Source: JBCBKL01 sp038521825
GTDB taxonomy: Bacteria; Pseudomonadota; Alphaproteobacteria; Rhodobacterales; Rhodobacteraceae
DNA length: 64,000 nt
Reading direction: 5' to 3'
Assembly: GCA_038521825.1 (NCBI GenBank)
Contig: JBCBKL010000001.1
Coordinates: forward strand, 1 to 64,000
A program made the translations under genes and the position numbers. How positions within the stretch are numbered: position 1 is the first letter of the stretch; each line of letters starts with the position of its first letter. Positions 1-9,481 of this stretch are shown in pieces. The notes under the pieces were generated by a model. That model worked only from the letters and a program-made list of their open reading frames with translations, was not told the DNA's origin and did no database searches.

Positions 1-970
1 CCCAGTTTGGGTCCTCGCCCGCAATCGCTGTCTTGACCAACGGCGAATTCGCAATGGATAGCGCGTGTGTTCGGGCATCGGGCGGGGATGTGGCGCCTGA
101 CACCGCGATCTCGACAAACTTCGTTGCGCCCTCGCCGTCTCTCACCACCTGGTGGGCCAGATCCAGCATCAAGGACTCGAGGGCGTCCTTGAAATCGGCA
201 CTGCCTTTCACGTCGACCCTGGACGCTCCGGTGGCAGCCATGATCAGCGTGTCTGACGTCGAAGTATCACTGTCGACGGTGATGCAGTTGAATGTGCGCC
301 CAGCGAGTTCGGCCACAAGGTGCTGCAAGTCCGTTCGGGCGATATCGGCATCCGTGAACACATAGACCAGCATCGTCGCCATATCAGGCGCGATCATGCC
401 TGAACCCTTGGCGATGCCTGCGATCTTCACTGGGCTTCCGTCAATATCCACCGTGCAGGCGGCGCCCTTTGGATACGTGTCTGTTGTCATGATTGCCTTG
501 GCACAATCAGGCAAAGCATCAGGACTTAGTGAATTCTTGAGATCTGCCAATACGCTTGTGATGCGGTCGACTGGGAGCGGTTCACCAATCACACCCGTTG
601 AGGCGGTAAAGATACGGTTGATCGGCACGCCGCAAATTTTGTTAACGGCCGCCGTCAGAGCTTTGACAGCGTCAAACCCGTTCTTTCCGGTGAAAGCGTT
701 TGCGTTGCCCGAATTCACCAGGATCGCCGCTCCCGCATCACTGGCGGTCTGAATTTTCGCCTGACAATCGAGAACAGCGGCCGATCGTGTCGCAGAGCGG
801 GTGAAGACGCCCGCAATAGCGGACCCCGGTGCAACCTCGGCCAGCATCACATCTGGCCTATCGGTATATTTCACTCCGGCAGCGGCTGTTGCAAACTGAA
901 CACCGTCGATGACAGGCAGGTCTGGAAACTCCGCCGGAGCAAGGGGCGAAATGGGCAACGGGTCTGCCAT
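1..970 (-). CDS. argJ: Glutamate N-acetyltransferase / amino-acid N-acetyltransferase ArgJ, C-terminus cut by window edge
   Basis: ArgJ moves an acetyl group from N-acetylornithine to glutamate in the recycling arginine pathway, and bifunctional forms also acetylate glutamate from acetyl-CoA. It acts in the cytoplasm. The 323 visible codons begin MADPLPISPLAPA. They include the ArgJ self-cleavage site KGSGMIAPDMATML with the nucleophilic threonine at about residue 199, and NSGNANAFTG at about 86-95. The usual length is about 400 residues, so roughly 80 residues lie outside the window. The gene starts 6 bp after the stop of the parvulin gene and is probably co-transcribed with it. Whether this copy uses acetyl-CoA cannot be read from the sequence. 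Confidence 0.95.
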   Translation of the reverse strand, partial: MADPLPISPLAPAEFPDLPVIDGVQFATAAAGVKYTDRPDVMLAEVAPGSAIAGVFTRSATRSAAVLDCQAKIQTASDAGAAILVNSGNANAFTGKNGFDAVKALTAAVNKICGVPINRIFTASTGVIGEPLPVDRITSVLADLKNSLSPDALPDCAKAIMTTDTYPKGAACTVDIDGSPVKIAGIAKGSGMIAPDMATMLVYVFTDADIARTDLQHLVAELAGRTFNCITVDSDTSTSDTLIMAATGASRVDVKGSADFKDALESLMLDLAHQVVRDGEGATKFVEIAVSGATSPPDARTHALSIANSPLVKTAIAGEDPNW

Positions 971-976
971 GAGAGC

Positions 977-1822
977 CTAGTCCAACAGTGTGAGGTCTTT
1001 CAGAATTGCAGGGTCTATCGTGCCATTGTCGGGACGTTCGACCTGAGCGTTTTCGACAAGGGCGTCCACAGCATCCTGAACGGCTTCATCCCTGATCTTT
1101 GCTTCGATCTCGGCCTTGACGTCGTCAAGCGCGGGAATGTCTTTGATCCGCGTTTCGTTCAAGGTGATGACGTGCCAGCCAAACTGGGTCTGCACCGGCG
1201 CGGATACATCGCCAACTTCGAGGGATTTGACCGCTTCCTCGAAGGTCGGGACCATCATGCCGTCGCTGAACCAGCCTAAAGACCCGCCCCCCGGTCCCGA
1301 AGGCCCCGTTGAATTGTCACGTGCCAACTGGGCGAAATCCGCACCACCCTCCAGTTCCTTCACCAGCGCTTTCGCTTCGTCCTCGGTTTCGACGAGGATG
1401 TGCGAGGCGTTGTATTCCGTGCCTTGTTCGGCGTTCTTGTATTCAGCGTCATACGCGGCTTGGATCGCATCGGGGGTCAGCGCGTCAGCCAGGATCTCTT
1501 CGAGAGCTTCGCCAGCAAGCAAAGAACGCTGTTCGTTGTCGAGGGATAGCTGGACCCGGGCGGGTGGCGTTTCTTCGTATGACTGAGCCAGTGCGGATTG
1601 TTGGATCAATTGATCCAGAATGCCTTGATACAGCACGGGATCCGGAAGTTGCTGATACTGCTGGGGCAGGGTGGCACGGGCGATTATCATGTGACCTATG
1701 GTGATGTCGACGCCATTCACGCTGGCAACGACTGTGCCGGCGTCGACGTCCTCCGCCTGTGCCGGCAGCGTCAGGATAGCCGAGAGCGCCAGCGCAGGCA
1801 GGAAGGCAGAGCGAATGGGCAT
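977..1822 (-). CDS. Periplasmic parvulin-type peptidyl-prolyl cis-trans isomerase
   Basis: This is a 281-residue exported foldase of the PpiC/SurA-like parvulin class. Residues 1-23 form a signal peptide (MPIRSAFLPALALSAILTLP, then AQA). The parvulin domain lies at about 138-225, with the hallmarks HILVETEDEA, GPSGPGGGSLGWF and FGWHVI. The frame stays open another 73 codons upstream, but only the ATG at 1822 places a signal peptide at the N-terminus, so I chose it. It precedes argJ by 6 bp and diverges from secA. An exported foldase beside the Sec motor makes functional sense, although the genes do not share a transcript. Confidence 0.9.
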   Translation of the reverse strand: MPIRSAFLPALALSAILTLPAQAEDVDAGTVVASVNGVDITIGHMIIARATLPQQYQQLPDPVLYQGILDQLIQQSALAQSYEETPPARVQLSLDNEQRSLLAGEALEEILADALTPDAIQAAYDAEYKNAEQGTEYNASHILVETEDEAKALVKELEGGADFAQLARDNSTGPSGPGGGSLGWFSDGMMVPTFEEAVKSLEVGDVSAPVQTQFGWHVITLNETRIKDIPALDDVKAEIEAKIRDEAVQDAVDALVENAQVERPDNGTIDPAILKDLTLLD

Positions 1823-1998
1823 GATGAATAATCCTTGGGTTGATGCACACCGAGGGGCGCATTGACACGGTTTCACGTGACCCTTACATCGCCCTGTGGG
1901 CGCGGCCCGGGCCGGCTTACGCCATGTATCTATGAGCTTGGCCTGATATGGGCAAGCAGATGCTGCACAACAGGAATTGAAGGTCGGCTGGAGAAAGC

Positions 1999-4698
1999 AT
2001 GCTTGGTTTTGGGACCCTTGCCAAAAAGGTTTTTGGCACACCGAACGATCGAAAGATCAAAAGCTTGCGACCGACGATCGACAAGATCAATGCCTTGGAG
2101 TCTGAATTCGAAGCGCTTAGCGACGAGGATATCAAGGCCAAAACCGACGAGTTCCGCGACCGTGTGAACCAGGGTGAAAGCCTCAACGACCTGCTGCCGG
2201 AAGCATTCGCCAACTGTCGCGAGGCGGCGAAGCGTGCGCTTGGCCTTCGCGCCTTTGATACCCAGTTAATGGCTGCGGTTTTCCTTCATGGTGGCAACAT
2301 TGCCGAGCAAAAGACAGGCGAGGGCAAGACCCTGACCGCGACATTTGCGGCCTACCTGAATGCGTTGACGGGCAAGGGCGTGCATATTGTTACGGTTAAC
2401 GAATACCTTGCAAAACGTGATGCCGAATGGATGGGCAAGGTGTACGCCGCGCTTGGGATGACCACTGGCGTTGCCAGCTCGACCATCAGCGCCGAGGAAA
2501 AAGTCGCCGCCTATCAAAGCGACATTACCTACGCGACGAATAACGAACTTGGGTTCGACTACCTTCGTGACAACATGCGGGTCGATATCGAGAGCATGCT
2601 GCAAAAGCATCACCACTTTGCCATCGTTGACGAGGTGGACTCGATTTTGATCGATGAGGCGCGGACACCGCTCATAATCTCGGGTCCGTCAGAGGATCGT
2701 TCAGACCTTTATCGCACGGTTGACGCGATTATCCCGTTGATTGAGGAAGACCACTTTGAACTCGACGAAAAGACCCGGAACGTCACGTTTACCGATGAAG
2801 GGAACGAGTTTCTCGAGGACCAATTGCGTGTCCGCGAGCTTATCGGGGCGGACGCGTCGCTGTATGATCCTGAAAGCACCACGATCGTTCACCATGTGAA
2901 CCAGGGCCTGCGGGCGCACAAGCTGTTCCAGCGCGACAAAGACTATATCGTCCGCGATGGCGACGTGGTCCTGATCGACGAATTCACAGGGCGGATGATG
3001 CCCGGGCGCCGTTTGTCCGAAGGTCTGCATCAGGCGATCGAGGCCAAGGAAGGCTGTGAAATCCAGCCTGAGAACGTCACGCTTGCGTCAGTGACGTTCC
3101 AGAACTACTTCCGCCTTTATGACAAGCTGGCGGGCATGACCGGGACGGCTGCGACCGAGCGCGAAGAGTTTGGTGAAATCTATGGCCTTGGCGTTGTCGA
3201 AGTCCCTACGAACCGGCCAGTTACCCGCGTGGATGAAGACGACCAGGTTTATCGGACGTCCCGCGAAAAGTATGATGCCATGATCCGCGAGATCAAAAAG
3301 GCTCATGAAAAAGGGCAGCCGGTTCTTGTGGGCACGACGTCCATTGATAAATCCGAGATGTTTAGCAAGCTGCTCGACGCTGAAAAGATCCCGCACAACG
3401 TCCTCAACGCGCGCCAGCATGAGAAAGAGGCGCAGATCATCGCCGATGCTGGCAAGCTGGGTGCGGTTACCATTGCGACCAACATGGCCGGGCGAGGTAC
3501 TGACATTCAACTTGGCGGCAACGTCGAGATGAAGGTATTGGAGGCGATCACCGCTGACCCAACGGCAGACCCGGACGAGGTTCGCAAAAAGATCGAGGCC
3601 GAGCACGAAGACGAAAAGCAAAAGGTCCTTTCCTCTGGCGGGCTCTTTGTTCTCGCCTCTGAACGCCACGAAAGCCGGCGCATCGACAACCAGCTTCGGG
3701 GCCGTTCGGGCCGGCAGGGTGATCCGGGGCGCACGTCTTTCTACCTTAGTCTCGAAGATGACCTGATGCGGATCTTCGGATCGGACCGGCTGGACCGGGT
3801 GCTTAAGACGCTCGGCATGGAAGAGGGCGAAGCCATTGTCCATCCGTGGGTGAACAAGTCGCTTGAGCGGGCGCAGGCCAAGGTCGAAGGTCGTAACTTC
3901 GATATCCGCAAGCAGCTGCTGAAATTCGACGACGTGATGAACGACCAGCGCAAGGTTGTGTTTTCGCAGCGGCGCGAGATCATGGAATCCAAGGATTTGT
4001 CCGAGATCGCGGGCGATATGCGGCATCAGGTGATTGATGACCTGATCGATCAGTACATGCCGCCCAATTCCTATGCCGACCAGTGGGACACGCACGGTCT
4101 CTATGCGGCTGTCATCGAGAACCTGAACATGGACGTGCCCGTTATCGACTGGGCCGACGAAGAGGGCGTGGACGACGAACAGATCCGCGAACGCCTGGTC
4201 GAGGCATCGGACAAGATGATTGCCGACAAGGCCGAGGCTTTTGGCCCGGACACCATGCGGGCCATCGAAAAGCAGCTGCTCTTGCAGGCGATCGATAGCA
4301 AATGGCGGGAACATCTTTTGACACTTGAGCACCTTCGATCCGTTGTTGGCTTCCGTGGATACGCGCAGCGCGATCCGCTGAACGAGTACAAGAACGAAGC
4401 GTTCCAGTTGTTCGAGGGCATGCTCGACAGCCTGCGCAACGACGTGACGCAGAAGATCAGCCGGATCCGTCCGATGACCGAAGCCGAGCAACAGCAGATG
4501 ATGGCCGAAATGGCAGCGCAGCAGAAAGCGGCACAACAGGCCGCCGAACTGGCGAGCCTGCCGGATCCGTCCGAAGATGCCGTCAACGCCGGATTCAATG
4601 AAAATGATCCATCGACGTGGGGAAATCCCGGGCGGAATGACGCTTGTCCCTGCGGATCCGGGAAGAAGTTCAAACATTGCCACGGCCGACTGGTCTGA
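1999..4698 (+). CDS. secA: Preprotein translocase ATPase SecA
   Basis: SecA is the ATPase motor that drives preproteins through SecYEG at the inner membrane. The 899 residues match the family length. Visible features are Walker A (TGEGKT, residues 106-111), a Walker B region (DEVDSILIDEAR), the GRGTDIQLGGN and QLRGRSGRQGDPG helicase motifs, and a C-terminal zinc-binding SecB-contact tail (CPCGSGKKFKHCH). The tail suggests SecB-dependent function. The gene is probably monocistronic or leads into the exported-protein gene 105 bp downstream; I see no convincing terminator in between. Confidence 0.98.
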   Translation: MLGFGTLAKKVFGTPNDRKIKSLRPTIDKINALESEFEALSDEDIKAKTDEFRDRVNQGESLNDLLPEAFANCREAAKRALGLRAFDTQLMAAVFLHGGNIAEQKTGEGKTLTATFAAYLNALTGKGVHIVTVNEYLAKRDAEWMGKVYAALGMTTGVASSTISAEEKVAAYQSDITYATNNELGFDYLRDNMRVDIESMLQKHHHFAIVDEVDSILIDEARTPLIISGPSEDRSDLYRTVDAIIPLIEEDHFELDEKTRNVTFTDEGNEFLEDQLRVRELIGADASLYDPESTTIVHHVNQGLRAHKLFQRDKDYIVRDGDVVLIDEFTGRMMPGRRLSEGLHQAIEAKEGCEIQPENVTLASVTFQNYFRLYDKLAGMTGTAATEREEFGEIYGLGVVEVPTNRPVTRVDEDDQVYRTSREKYDAMIREIKKAHEKGQPVLVGTTSIDKSEMFSKLLDAEKIPHNVLNARQHEKEAQIIADAGKLGAVTIATNMAGRGTDIQLGGNVEMKVLEAITADPTADPDEVRKKIEAEHEDEKQKVLSSGGLFVLASERHESRRIDNQLRGRSGRQGDPGRTSFYLSLEDDLMRIFGSDRLDRVLKTLGMEEGEAIVHPWVNKSLERAQAKVEGRNFDIRKQLLKFDDVMNDQRKVVFSQRREIMESKDLSEIAGDMRHQVIDDLIDQYMPPNSYADQWDTHGLYAAVIENLNMDVPVIDWADEEGVDDEQIRERLVEASDKMIADKAEAFGPDTMRAIEKQLLLQAIDSKWREHLLTLEHLRSVVGFRGYAQRDPLNEYKNEAFQLFEGMLDSLRNDVTQKISRIRPMTEAEQQQMMAEMAAQQKAAQQAAELASLPDPSEDAVNAGFNENDPSTWGNPGRNDACPCGSGKKFKHCHGRLV

Positions 4699-4803
4699 AC
4701 AATCGGCGGTAGTGGGATGCCTTCATGACTCCCATAGCGTGCCACAACTCGGACAAATTCAACTGACACTCCATTAACCAACCAACTCGGAGAAGGGCTT
4801 GGT

Positions 4804-5793
4804 ATGGGAAAGAGTAAAGAGATCGCCACGGCCTTAGGGACCCTGGCGATTGCGGTTGGCATCGGGTTCGTGATGCAAAGCACGGAAACGGCAAAGGCCC
4901 GCTATAGTTTTGACGTGCAGGATACGGTTTCGGCCGCGGTTGCGGCAGCGCCCAATTTTTCCTTTGCGGATGGTTCGTCACTAAACGTCAAAGACGTTGA
5001 ACTGACATCGGCCCTGACTGGTCTAAGCGATATCGACAAGAGCCTGAAGCTGGCAAGTATCTCCCGCGGCGCGCCACAATCCCCGAGCGTGTTCACCAGC
5101 ATGAGCAGTCCAGACTGCCCGATTCACGTCGAGGCTCAGCCGATCATCGGCGGTATGGTCAGCCTTACGATCAACGCAGGTTGCCTGCCGGATACAAAGC
5201 TTTCCGTTCATCACAACGGGATCGTCTTTACCGAAGCTACAAATGAGGAGGGCGCGCTGCGTGTGATTGTGCCTGCGCTTCAGGAAAAGGCCGTATTCAT
5301 CATTGCGTTCGAAAGTGGCGAGGGCGCGGTTGTGCAGGCCGATGTCGAGGGGCTGCGCAACTATGCCCGCACGGTTCTGCAATGGCACGGGCAGAGTGGC
5401 CTCGCGTTGCATGCTCGCGAATTTGGGGCAAGAGATGGCCGGTCGAGCGATCTGTGGCATGGCTCTAAACAAAACCTTGCCGGCGTAGCGGATGGGGTGA
5501 ACGGCTTGGTATTGCGGTTGGGTGACAATACCCTTTCCGACCCTATGATCGCCGACGTGTATACCTATCCCGCGGCCCGCAGCGCCAAGACCGGCACCAT
5601 CGAGCTGCAGGTCAAGGCCAACGTGACCGAAGAAAGCTGTGGCCGGGATTTCAGGGCGTCCGCTCTTGAGATGGCCGAGGGTGGTGCGATCTTTTCCCGC
5701 GACCTTTCGCTGACTATGCCCGGCTGTGAGGCGGTCGGTCAGTCAATTGTGTTGAACAATCTGGTCTCTAACTTAAAAGTTGCGCGCAACTAG
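4804..5793 (+). CDS. Conserved hypothetical exported or membrane-anchored protein
   Basis: I do not recognise a named family. The 329-residue protein begins with a short charged stretch (MGKSKE) and a hydrophobic segment at about 8-25 that could be an uncleaved anchor or a signal peptide. The rest looks like a soluble beta-rich periplasmic protein. Several cysteines (SPDCPIH, NAGCLPD, EESCGRD, PGCEAV) could form disulfides. It ends 21 bp before the OmpA-fusion gene in the same direction, so the two probably form a transcription unit and may work together in the cell envelope. The SD-like GGAGAAGG stands about 10 bases before the ATG. Confidence 0.75.
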   Translation: MGKSKEIATALGTLAIAVGIGFVMQSTETAKARYSFDVQDTVSAAVAAAPNFSFADGSSLNVKDVELTSALTGLSDIDKSLKLASISRGAPQSPSVFTSMSSPDCPIHVEAQPIIGGMVSLTINAGCLPDTKLSVHHNGIVFTEATNEEGALRVIVPALQEKAVFIIAFESGEGAVVQADVEGLRNYARTVLQWHGQSGLALHAREFGARDGRSSDLWHGSKQNLAGVADGVNGLVLRLGDNTLSDPMIADVYTYPAARSAKTGTIELQVKANVTEESCGRDFRASALEMAEGGAIFSRDLSLTMPGCEAVGQSIVLNNLVSNLKVARN

Positions 5794-5814
5794 AACGCGC
5801 AACTGGGGCTACAG

Positions 5815-7368
5815 ATGGTCTATCGTTGTGCGGCATTGTTTGCCGCACTTTTTATTTTGGCCGGTCCGGTCTGGGCGCAGGACGTTACGCTTTCCTCTCC
5901 AGACGGCAAGGTCGAACTCAGCGGGACACTGCTTGGCTTTGATGGCGAGTTCTATCGTGTCGACACCATTTACGGCGAGCTTACGGTCGATGGCAGCGGT
6001 GTGACCTGCGAGGGCCCCGGTTGCCCGAACCTGCAGGACTTTGTTGCGCGGGTGGGGATCTCAGGCTCCGCCACGATGGGCCGTGTGCTTTTCCCCGCAC
6101 TGATCGAGAGCTTTGCTCGTCGTGAGGGATACCGATCAGAACGGACGGACGAACGGGAGGGTGTAAGGACATACCGTTTGGTCAGCCCTTCGACGAACAA
6201 GCCGGTGGCCGAGTTTCTGATCCGGTCGACGAACACCGATGAGGGTTTTGCCGATCTACTGGCAAATGAGGCCGATATCGTCATGGCGCTGCGCGAAATT
6301 CGGGGTGATGAGAGAACGCGCGCCATTGAGAGCGCGCTTGGCGATCTTAAAGGCCCCAACCGCAGCCGGGTTCTAGCACTCGACGCGCTTGTGCCCATCG
6401 TAAACCCGGATTTGCCCGTTCGGTCGATTGAGCCGCTGGCCCTTGCGCGGGTCCTGTCGGGGGCCGTAACGAATTGGTCAGTCCTTGGGGGTCCAGACGC
6501 GCCGATCTCAGTCCATGTTCCCGGCCCGATGACAGGAATGGGGCAGTCGTTGGGTGACCTTGTTCTCATACCTGCTGGTTCAACTGTCTCAGAAACAGCG
6601 GTGCTGCACGATCGATCGGCCGACCTTGTTGCCGAGGTTCTTGCCGATCCATTCGCCATCGGGATCGCAAGCTATTCCGATCATGGGGAGGCTCGGGTTC
6701 TCACTCTAGAGGGGTCTTGCGGCTTTGAGTCGGTTGCCGGTCGGCTGACCATCAAGACCGAAGACTATCCGCTCACGGCGCCCATGTTTCTGTACCTCCC
6801 CGTGCGCCGCTTGCCCAAGGTTGCGCGGGATTTCCTTGCCTATACACGGGGTATGGCTGCTCAGGCCGTCATTCGCCGGTCCGGTTTGGTCGATCGGGCG
6901 ACCGAGCGTGTGACGCTGGCTCAGCAGGGTCAGCGGTTTACCAATGCAATCATGAATGCCGGTGCGGAGGTTCCGCTCGCTGAATTGCAACGTATGGTCG
7001 GATTTCTTTCGGATTCGGCGCGATTGTCGATCTCGTTCCGGTTCGAAGCGGGCTCGGCGCGCCTAGATGCCCAGTCGCGGTCAAACATCCAACAGCTTGC
7101 ACAGACGCTGGAAAGCGGACAGTTGGATGGTCGCGATGTTCTGTTCGTGGGGTTTAGCGACGGACAAGGTGCAGCCGATCCTAATAGGGCCATTGCATTG
7201 CAGCGTGCCGAGGCCGTGCTTGCCGCGGTGCAGTCCGCGGCTGAGACAGCCAAATTCGACAGGATCAACATGATCGCGGACGCTTTTGGAGAGGCCTTGC
7301 CAATGGCATGCGATGACACCGCGTGGGGCCGCAGGGTCAATAGGCGTGTGGAGGTCTGGGTGCGCTAG
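5815..7368 (+). CDS. Periplasmic substrate-binding-like domain fused to OmpA peptidoglycan-binding domain
   Basis: This is a 517-residue exported protein. Residues 1-21 are a signal peptide ending VWAQ. The middle part (about 70-350) resembles the PstS-type phosphate-binding fold: GISGSATMGRVLFPALIESF, followed by a region on vetting substrate. The C-terminal 120 residues form an OmpA-like domain (RFEAGSARLD, VGFSDGQGAADPNRAIALQR, RRVNRRVEVWV). The OmpA part would tether it to peptidoglycan. Whether it binds phosphate is not shown. Its stop codon overlaps the stop of convergent radC by 2 bases. A role as a wall-anchored solute sensor is inference. Confidence 0.82.
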   Translation: MVYRCAALFAALFILAGPVWAQDVTLSSPDGKVELSGTLLGFDGEFYRVDTIYGELTVDGSGVTCEGPGCPNLQDFVARVGISGSATMGRVLFPALIESFARREGYRSERTDEREGVRTYRLVSPSTNKPVAEFLIRSTNTDEGFADLLANEADIVMALREIRGDERTRAIESALGDLKGPNRSRVLALDALVPIVNPDLPVRSIEPLALARVLSGAVTNWSVLGGPDAPISVHVPGPMTGMGQSLGDLVLIPAGSTVSETAVLHDRSADLVAEVLADPFAIGIASYSDHGEARVLTLEGSCGFESVAGRLTIKTEDYPLTAPMFLYLPVRRLPKVARDFLAYTRGMAAQAVIRRSGLVDRATERVTLAQQGQRFTNAIMNAGAEVPLAELQRMVGFLSDSARLSISFRFEAGSARLDAQSRSNIQQLAQTLESGQLDGRDVLFVGFSDGQGAADPNRAIALQRAEAVLAAVQSAAETAKFDRINMIADAFGEALPMACDDTAWGRRVNRRVEVWVR

Positions 7369-8114
7369 AGATACCCAGCGGACTTGAAGCTAAGCTCGCG
7401 CGATTTGCCGACGATGATGTGATCATGCAATGTCAGCCCAAGCGACTGGCACGCCATTTCGATCTGGTTCGTCATGTCGATATCGGCCTGGCTGGGTGTC
7501 GGGTCACCGGACGGGTGGTTGTGCACCAGTATCAATGCACTGGCATTCAATTCCAGTGCCCGTTTGACAACCTCTCGCGGATAGACCGGGACATGATCGA
7601 CGGTGCCCTTGGCCTGTTCCTCATCCGCGATCAGGATGTTCTTGCGATCAAGGAACAGCACTCTGAACTGTTCCGTTTCCCGATGGGCCATTGTGGTGTG
7701 GCAATAATCAAGCAAAGCGTCCCAGCTGGAGATCACTTGCCGGTTCATCACCTTTGATCGGGCCAGCCGTTGTGCGGCCGCCTCGACGATCTTCAGTTCA
7801 GTGATGACCGCGTCACCCACCCCTTTGACGTCGCTCAGACGGTCGGCAGGGGCGGTGATAACGCGGTTGAAGTCGCCGAACCGTTTCAGCAACTCATGCG
7901 CCAGTGGTTTCACGTCCCTGCGCGGGATGGCGCGGAACAGGACTAGCTCCAGCATTTCGTAATCTGGTAGTGCGTCTGCTCCACCTTTCAAAAACCTTTG
8001 CCGCAGGCGGCTGCGGTGGTCCGCGATATAGGACGGTGTCGTGCCTTGGGGCAGGGCAACCGGCGTGGCCTCGTCCGGATCAAAAAGCTGCGGCTGTTCG
8101 CGAAAGTGAACCAT
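7365..8114 (-). CDS. radC: RadC family protein, JAB/MPN domain
   Basis: RadC proteins combine an N-terminal helix-hairpin-helix region (here around LSDVKGVGDAVITELKIVE) with a C-terminal JAB1/MPN metalloprotease-like domain. The JAMM metal site HNHPSGDPTPSQAD is intact. The historical label of DNA repair protein has weak support and the cellular role is unsettled. I start at the ATG at 8114 (MVHFREQ); an in-frame TTG at 8135 would add seven residues, and neither start has a clear Shine-Dalgarno sequence. The gene converges with the OmpA-fusion gene. Confidence 0.9.
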   Translation of the reverse strand: MVHFREQPQLFDPDEATPVALPQGTTPSYIADHRSRLRQRFLKGGADALPDYEMLELVLFRAIPRRDVKPLAHELLKRFGDFNRVITAPADRLSDVKGVGDAVITELKIVEAAAQRLARSKVMNRQVISSWDALLDYCHTTMAHRETEQFRVLFLDRKNILIADEEQAKGTVDHVPVYPREVVKRALELNASALILVHNHPSGDPTPSQADIDMTNQIEMACQSLGLTLHDHIIVGKSRELSFKSAGYL

Positions 8115-8249
8115 GGGGAAGCCTTGCGTCAGCAAGGTTTAGGAGGCGTTAACGCCCGCATCCGAGCCCCCGTACGGGTGGTTGTATCGCGCGAATAGGG
8201 CAGTACCTGGCCACACAGGCACGGTTCGGCGCGAGGGCCTGACCTGTCT

Positions 8250-9404
8250 TTAACCCTTCATCGAGTCCCAGAAGCTTTTGACCGAAGAAAAGAAGCTATG
8301 GCTTTCGGGGTTGTTGTTCTGCTCCGAAATCTCTTCGAACTCGCGCAACAGCTCTTTTTGCCGGGTGGTCAGGTTCACCGGAGTTTCGACCGCCAATTCG
8401 ATAAACATGTCGCCTGGTCCGCCGCCACGCAGGGCTGGCATCCCCTTGCTGCGCAGACGCATCTGGCGGCCGGATTGCGAACCTGACGGGATCTGCACGC
8501 GGGCCCGCCCGCCATCGATTGTGGGTACTTCAATGTTGCCGCCCAAGGCTGCTGTGCTCATCGCCACGGGGACCCGGCAGAACAAATTTACGCCGTCCCG
8601 TTCGAACAACTTGTGGTCTTCCACCTCGATGAAGATATAAAGATCGCCCGATGGGCCGCCACGCAGCCCTGCTTCGCCTTCGCCGCCCAATCGGATTCGG
8701 GTGCCTGTCTCGACCCCGGCCGGGATATTGACGCTAAGCGAACGGTCCTTTTCGACCCGTCCCGCGCCGCCGCATGAATTGCATGGATTCTTGATGATCT
8801 GACCGAGGCCGTTGCAAGTGGGGCAAGTGCGCTCAACCGTAAAGAAGCCCTGTTGGGCCCGTACTTTTCCCATACCTGAACATGTCGGGCAGGTTGTCGG
8901 TTCGGCACCACCTTCAGCGCCGGAACCATTGCAGGATCCACACGCAACCGCTGTCGGAACATTGATCGTCTTCTGAAGGCCGGTATAGGCCTCTTCCAGC
9001 GACACCCGCAGATTGTAGCGCAGGTCAGACCCGCGCGTGGCGCGCTGCCGGCCACCACCACGGCCTCCCATGAAGTCACCGAAGAGATCGTCGAAAACGT
9101 CGGAAAAGGCCGAACCAAAGTCCTGCCCGCCGCCAAATCCCTGTCCTGGGCGAGGGCCGTGCCCGCCGCCCATGCCGCCTTCGAATGCCGCATGACCAAA
9201 GCGATCGTAGGCGGCTTTCTTTTCGCCGTCCTTAAGGATCTCGTAGGCTTCGTTTACTTCCTTAAACTGCGCTTCGGCTTCGGGGTTGTCTTTGTTGCGA
9301 TCGGGGTGAAGCTCCTTCGCCTTGCTGCGGAAGCCCTTCTTGATTTCGTCGGCTGATGCTCCTTTAGGGACGCCGAGAACATCGTAATAGTCGCGTTTCG
9401 CCAT
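8250..9404 (-). CDS. dnaJ: Molecular chaperone DnaJ
   Basis: DnaJ is the J-domain co-chaperone that delivers clients to DnaK and stimulates its ATPase. The 384 residues show the J domain (1-70) with HPD at 33-35, a glycine-rich linker (GGGHGPRPGQGFGGG), four zinc-finger motifs (CGSCNGSG, CPTCSGMG, CPTCNGLG, CNSCGGAG) and the C-terminal client-binding part. This is a complete type I DnaJ. It lies 77 bp downstream of dnaK in the same direction with a GC-rich hairpin between them. Confidence 0.98.
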   Translation of the reverse strand: MAKRDYYDVLGVPKGASADEIKKGFRSKAKELHPDRNKDNPEAEAQFKEVNEAYEILKDGEKKAAYDRFGHAAFEGGMGGGHGPRPGQGFGGGQDFGSAFSDVFDDLFGDFMGGRGGGRQRATRGSDLRYNLRVSLEEAYTGLQKTINVPTAVACGSCNGSGAEGGAEPTTCPTCSGMGKVRAQQGFFTVERTCPTCNGLGQIIKNPCNSCGGAGRVEKDRSLSVNIPAGVETGTRIRLGGEGEAGLRGGPSGDLYIFIEVEDHKLFERDGVNLFCRVPVAMSTAALGGNIEVPTIDGGRARVQIPSGSQSGRQMRLRSKGMPALRGGGPGDMFIELAVETPVNLTTRQKELLREFEEISEQNNNPESHSFFSSVKSFWDSMKG

Positions 9405-9432
9405 GGGATCAGTCTCCTGTCCGGAACGTCAA

Positions 9433-9456
9433 GGGCCGGCCCGTAGGGACCGGCCC
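9433..9456 (-). other. GC-rich hairpin between dnaK and dnaJ
   Basis: The arms GGGCCGG and CCGGCCC pair over 7 bp around a 10-base loop in the 77-bp spacer. There is no U-tract after it on the transcribed strand, so it is more likely a processing, stability or attenuating element that lowers dnaJ relative to dnaK than a full terminator. Confidence 0.45.
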
Positions 9457-9481
9457 GATGATTGGTTCCTTGGCGTGCGCC

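Noticed and set aside
3088..4683. Long minus-strand frame opposite secA
   Set aside because: It is the antisense shadow of a high-GC conserved gene; its translation matches no family and lacks a start signal.
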